Shown one piece after another: positions 62,267 through 64,000 of a stretch of 64,000 nucleotides of DNA (position 1 is the first letter of the stretch; each line of letters opens with the position of its first letter). The translations under genes and the position numbers were made by a program. The notes under the pieces are model-generated. The model ran no database searches and was not told the DNA's origin. It was given only the letters and a program-made list of their open reading frames with translations. Source of the stretch: Planctomycetota bacterium (GTDB taxonomy: Bacteria; Planctomycetota; B15-G4); NCBI GenBank assembly GCA_003644265.1, contig QNBX01000003.1, positions 1-64,000 of the forward strand, given 5' to 3'.

Positions 62267-63822
62267 GCGTCCTCGGGCGGCTGCTCGTTCGTCTCGCTCA
62301 TGGACCCGTCGGCGTCGGCGGCCGCGCCCTCATCCCGGGGCTCAACCAGCAGCTCGTCGGACGCCTCGCCGTCGAGACGCTGCTCCTCGGGCAGGACCGG
62401 GTCGTCCGGATCCCAGCCGCCGCCCAGGGCGCGGTACAGGCTCACCATGTTGCGCACCACGAAGCCCTCGCTCTCCGCCAGCTGATCCTGCTGGTCCGTG
62501 AGGGCGCGCTCGGCGTCGAGCACGTTCTGGAAGTCGACCACGCCGTTGTCGTAGAGCGTCTTGACCAGGGTCACGGTGCGCTCGCTGGCGTCCACAGAGC
62601 GCTCCAGCGCGGCGCGCCGATCGCTCTCGAGGTGATAACTCACCAGCGAGTTCTCCACCTCTTCGAGCGCCTCCAGCACGGCCTGTTCGTAGCTCGCCAT
62701 GGCCTGCAGCAGCCGCTCGTCGGCCACGTCGATGCTGCCCTGCACCTGCCCGCCGTCGAACAGGTTCCAGCTCATGTCCGGGCCGAAGAACCAGCTACGG
62801 CTCTCTGAGTCCGTCCAGGTGTCCGAGCTGTTGGACACGTGGCGGTAGCTGCCCGAGATGCTGAAGACCGGGTACTCGGCGGCGGTGGCCACGCCCACCC
62901 GGGCGCTCTGCGCGGCGAGCTGGCGCTCGGCGCGGCGCACGTCGGGGCGCTGGCGCAACAGGTCGGCGGGCAGGTTCACCGTCAGCACGTCGGGCGCCTC
63001 GGGGATGGGACCCAACGGCTCCAACAGCTCCTGCAACGCGGCGGGGTGCTCACCCATCAGCACGCCCAGGCGGTGGATGGCGCGCTGCACCCCCTCCAGC
63101 AAAGGCGGGATGGAGGCCTCGGTGATGGCCAGGTTGCGCTCGGCCTGGGCCACGTCGAGGCCCGGCACCAAGCCTGCGTTGAAGCGGTCGCGCGTCAACT
63201 TGAGCGTGGCCTTCTGGTCGCGCACGTTGCGCTCGGCGTAGCTGGCGCGCTGCTGCAGCGCCCGCATCTCGACGTAGATCTCCGCCACGTCGCCCAGCAG
63301 CACCACCAGCACGTCGCGGTAGTCCTCGACCGACGCCGCGAGGTCGGCGTCGGCGGCCTCGACGTTGCGCCGCACGCGACCGAACACGTCCACCTCCCAG
63401 GTGGCGTCGACGCCGCCCGAGCCACTGTCGTTGGTGCCGGTGTTGGTGCCCAGCTGGGTCTCACTGAACTTGCGGCGTTGCAGGTTCGCGCCCGCGTTCA
63501 GGTCGGGCGCACGATCACCCGCGGCGATGGAGTAGAAGGCCCGGCTCTCCAACACGCGGTGGTAGGCCACCTCCAGCGTCAGGCTGTTGGCCTGGGTGCG
63601 CGCGATGACCTGCTCCAGGATCGGATCGTTCAGCACCGTCCACCAGGTCTGCAAGGGAGCCTCGCCCGACGCGATGCCGTCCACCATCTCGGCGTGCCAG
63701 CTGCCCGGGAGCAGGGTCTCGGGGGCCTCATAGTCGGGCCCCACGGCGTTGCAGGCCGAGAGGGCCAGAAGCGCCAGGAGCGCCAGGGGCGGCCAGCACA
63801 TGCGGGAAAGAAGTCGCTTCAT
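62263..63822 (-). CDS. Efflux system outer-membrane lipoprotein, NodT/OprM type
   Basis: TolC-like channel of a tripartite efflux pump. The ATG at 63822 (519 residues) follows a lipoprotein signal ([12 protein letters not shown]). The family start [18 protein letters not shown] is followed by two repeats of the coiled-coil-rich domain ([40 protein letters not shown]) and [16 protein letters not shown]. The C-terminus has an acidic extension. The pump partners (RND transporter, adaptor) would be expected upstream on the minus strand, beyond the right edge. A partial frame lies there. Confidence 0.92.
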   Translation of the reverse strand: MKRLLSRMCWPPLALLALLALSACNAVGPDYEAPETLLPGSWHAEMVDGIASGEAPLQTWWTVLNDPILEQVIARTQANSLTLEVAYHRVLESRAFYSIAAGDRAPDLNAGANLQRRKFSETQLGTNTGTNDSGSGGVDATWEVDVFGRVRRNVEAADADLAASVEDYRDVLVVLLGDVAEIYVEMRALQQRASYAERNVRDQKATLKLTRDRFNAGLVPGLDVAQAERNLAITEASIPPLLEGVQRAIHRLGVLMGEHPAALQELLEPLGPIPEAPDVLTVNLPADLLRQRPDVRRAERQLAAQSARVGVATAAEYPVFSISGSYRHVSNSSDTWTDSESRSWFFGPDMSWNLFDGGQVQGSIDVADERLLQAMASYEQAVLEALEEVENSLVSYHLESDRRAALERSVDASERTVTLVKTLYDNGVVDFQNVLDAERALTDQQDQLAESEGFVVRNMVSLYRALGGGWDPDDPVLPEEQRLDGEASDELLVEPRDEGAAADADGSMSETNEQPPEDA

Positions 63823-63957
63823 CGTGGGCACTCCATCACATCGACGCAGGTGGAGCGGCCATCATCGACGCTGGCGGGCCTGGTTGCCAGCGCGAGGTCG
63901 GCGCAGCGGCTCTCAGCCGGCCCCAGACCGGGCCCTGCCGCAGCCCCCGAGCCCGCT

Positions 63958-64000
63958 TCAGCAGGAATCGCGGCGCGACAGCTCGGCGGCCAGATCCGTC
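63958..64000 (-). CDS. C-terminal end of an unidentified gene (partial)
   Basis: The last 43 bases read on the minus strand give TDLAAELSRRDSC and a TGA, in an open frame reaching the right edge. If real, it is the end of the gene upstream of the efflux lipoprotein, probably its transporter or adaptor. Only 13 residues are visible, so this is weak. Confidence 0.25.
   Translation of the reverse strand, partial: TDLAAELSRRDSC

Overview
The window is about 64 kb of very GC-rich DNA, densely packed with protein genes. It has no rRNA, tRNA, insertion sequence or CRISPR array that I can see. The many lipoprotein signal peptides, outer-membrane beta-barrel proteins (DUF481) and a TolC-type efflux channel indicate a diderm (Gram-negative type) bacterium. 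The sulfatase-like lipoproteins, Ser/Thr kinase-TPR protein, ClpS-DUF2017 pair and overall gene style suggest a high-GC Planctomycetota lineage. That placement is inference, because no marker RNA is present.

Layout. 1-5453: an ISC iron-sulfur cluster operon (Rrf2 regulator, iscS, iscU, iscA, hscB, hscA, iscX) without fdx. 5456-13306: a hotdog thioesterase, two sulfatase-like lipoproteins, an M61 peptidase and the plsY-gpsA phospholipid pair. 13294-14682: queD, a small beta-rich protein and a second A-type Fe-S carrier. 14965-17319: a lone SIR2-like/P-loop NTPase/TPR protein with a GGRGGP-repeat tail. 17522-24005: PPi-type phosphofructokinase, DUF4870, a four-CBS protein, tandem DUF481 porin-like proteins, an enoyl-CoA hydratase and a membrane protein. 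24108-28551: a cupredoxin-like lipoprotein divergent from an AhpD-like gene with an in-frame TGA at the active-site cysteine (predicted selenoprotein), then miaE with a Rieske ferredoxin and a third sulfatase-like protein. 28734-38750: ClpP-like, radical SAM/SPASM, M16-like, ClpS-DUF2017, a carboxypeptidase-regulatory-like protein and an M1 aminopeptidase with HEAT-like repeats. 38868-43680: DsbD-like, alpha/beta hydrolase, methyltransferase and mazG. 43715-52241: a minus-strand block for 2-oxoacid dehydrogenase and lipoylation (lipA, E1 alpha, E1 beta, E2, second E1 alpha, lpd, lipB). 52409-64000: secreted hydrolase, kinase-TPR, lipoprotein MsrB, threonine dehydratase-like, pgm and an efflux outer-membrane lipoprotein.

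How the genes connect. The ISC genes and the ErpA-like carrier could build the clusters that LipA, the radical SAM protein and other Fe-S proteins need. LipB and LipA make the lipoyl groups used by the E2 encoded beside them, and Lpd re-oxidises them. Rieske and MiaE overlap by four bases and probably act together in tRNA hydroxylation.

The strongest unusual signal is the AhpD-like CxxU gene. TGA replaces the second cysteine of the CxxC-x3-H motif, family homology continues in frame to the end, and a perfect 7-bp hairpin with a 6-nt loop lies 24 nt downstream of the TGA. Other points are LipA and one sulfatase-like gene that have no ATG, GTG or TTG start upstream of essential N-terminal sequence, three sulfatase-like proteins with Thr at the formylglycine position, and a SIR2-like domain lacking its catalytic Asn and His.
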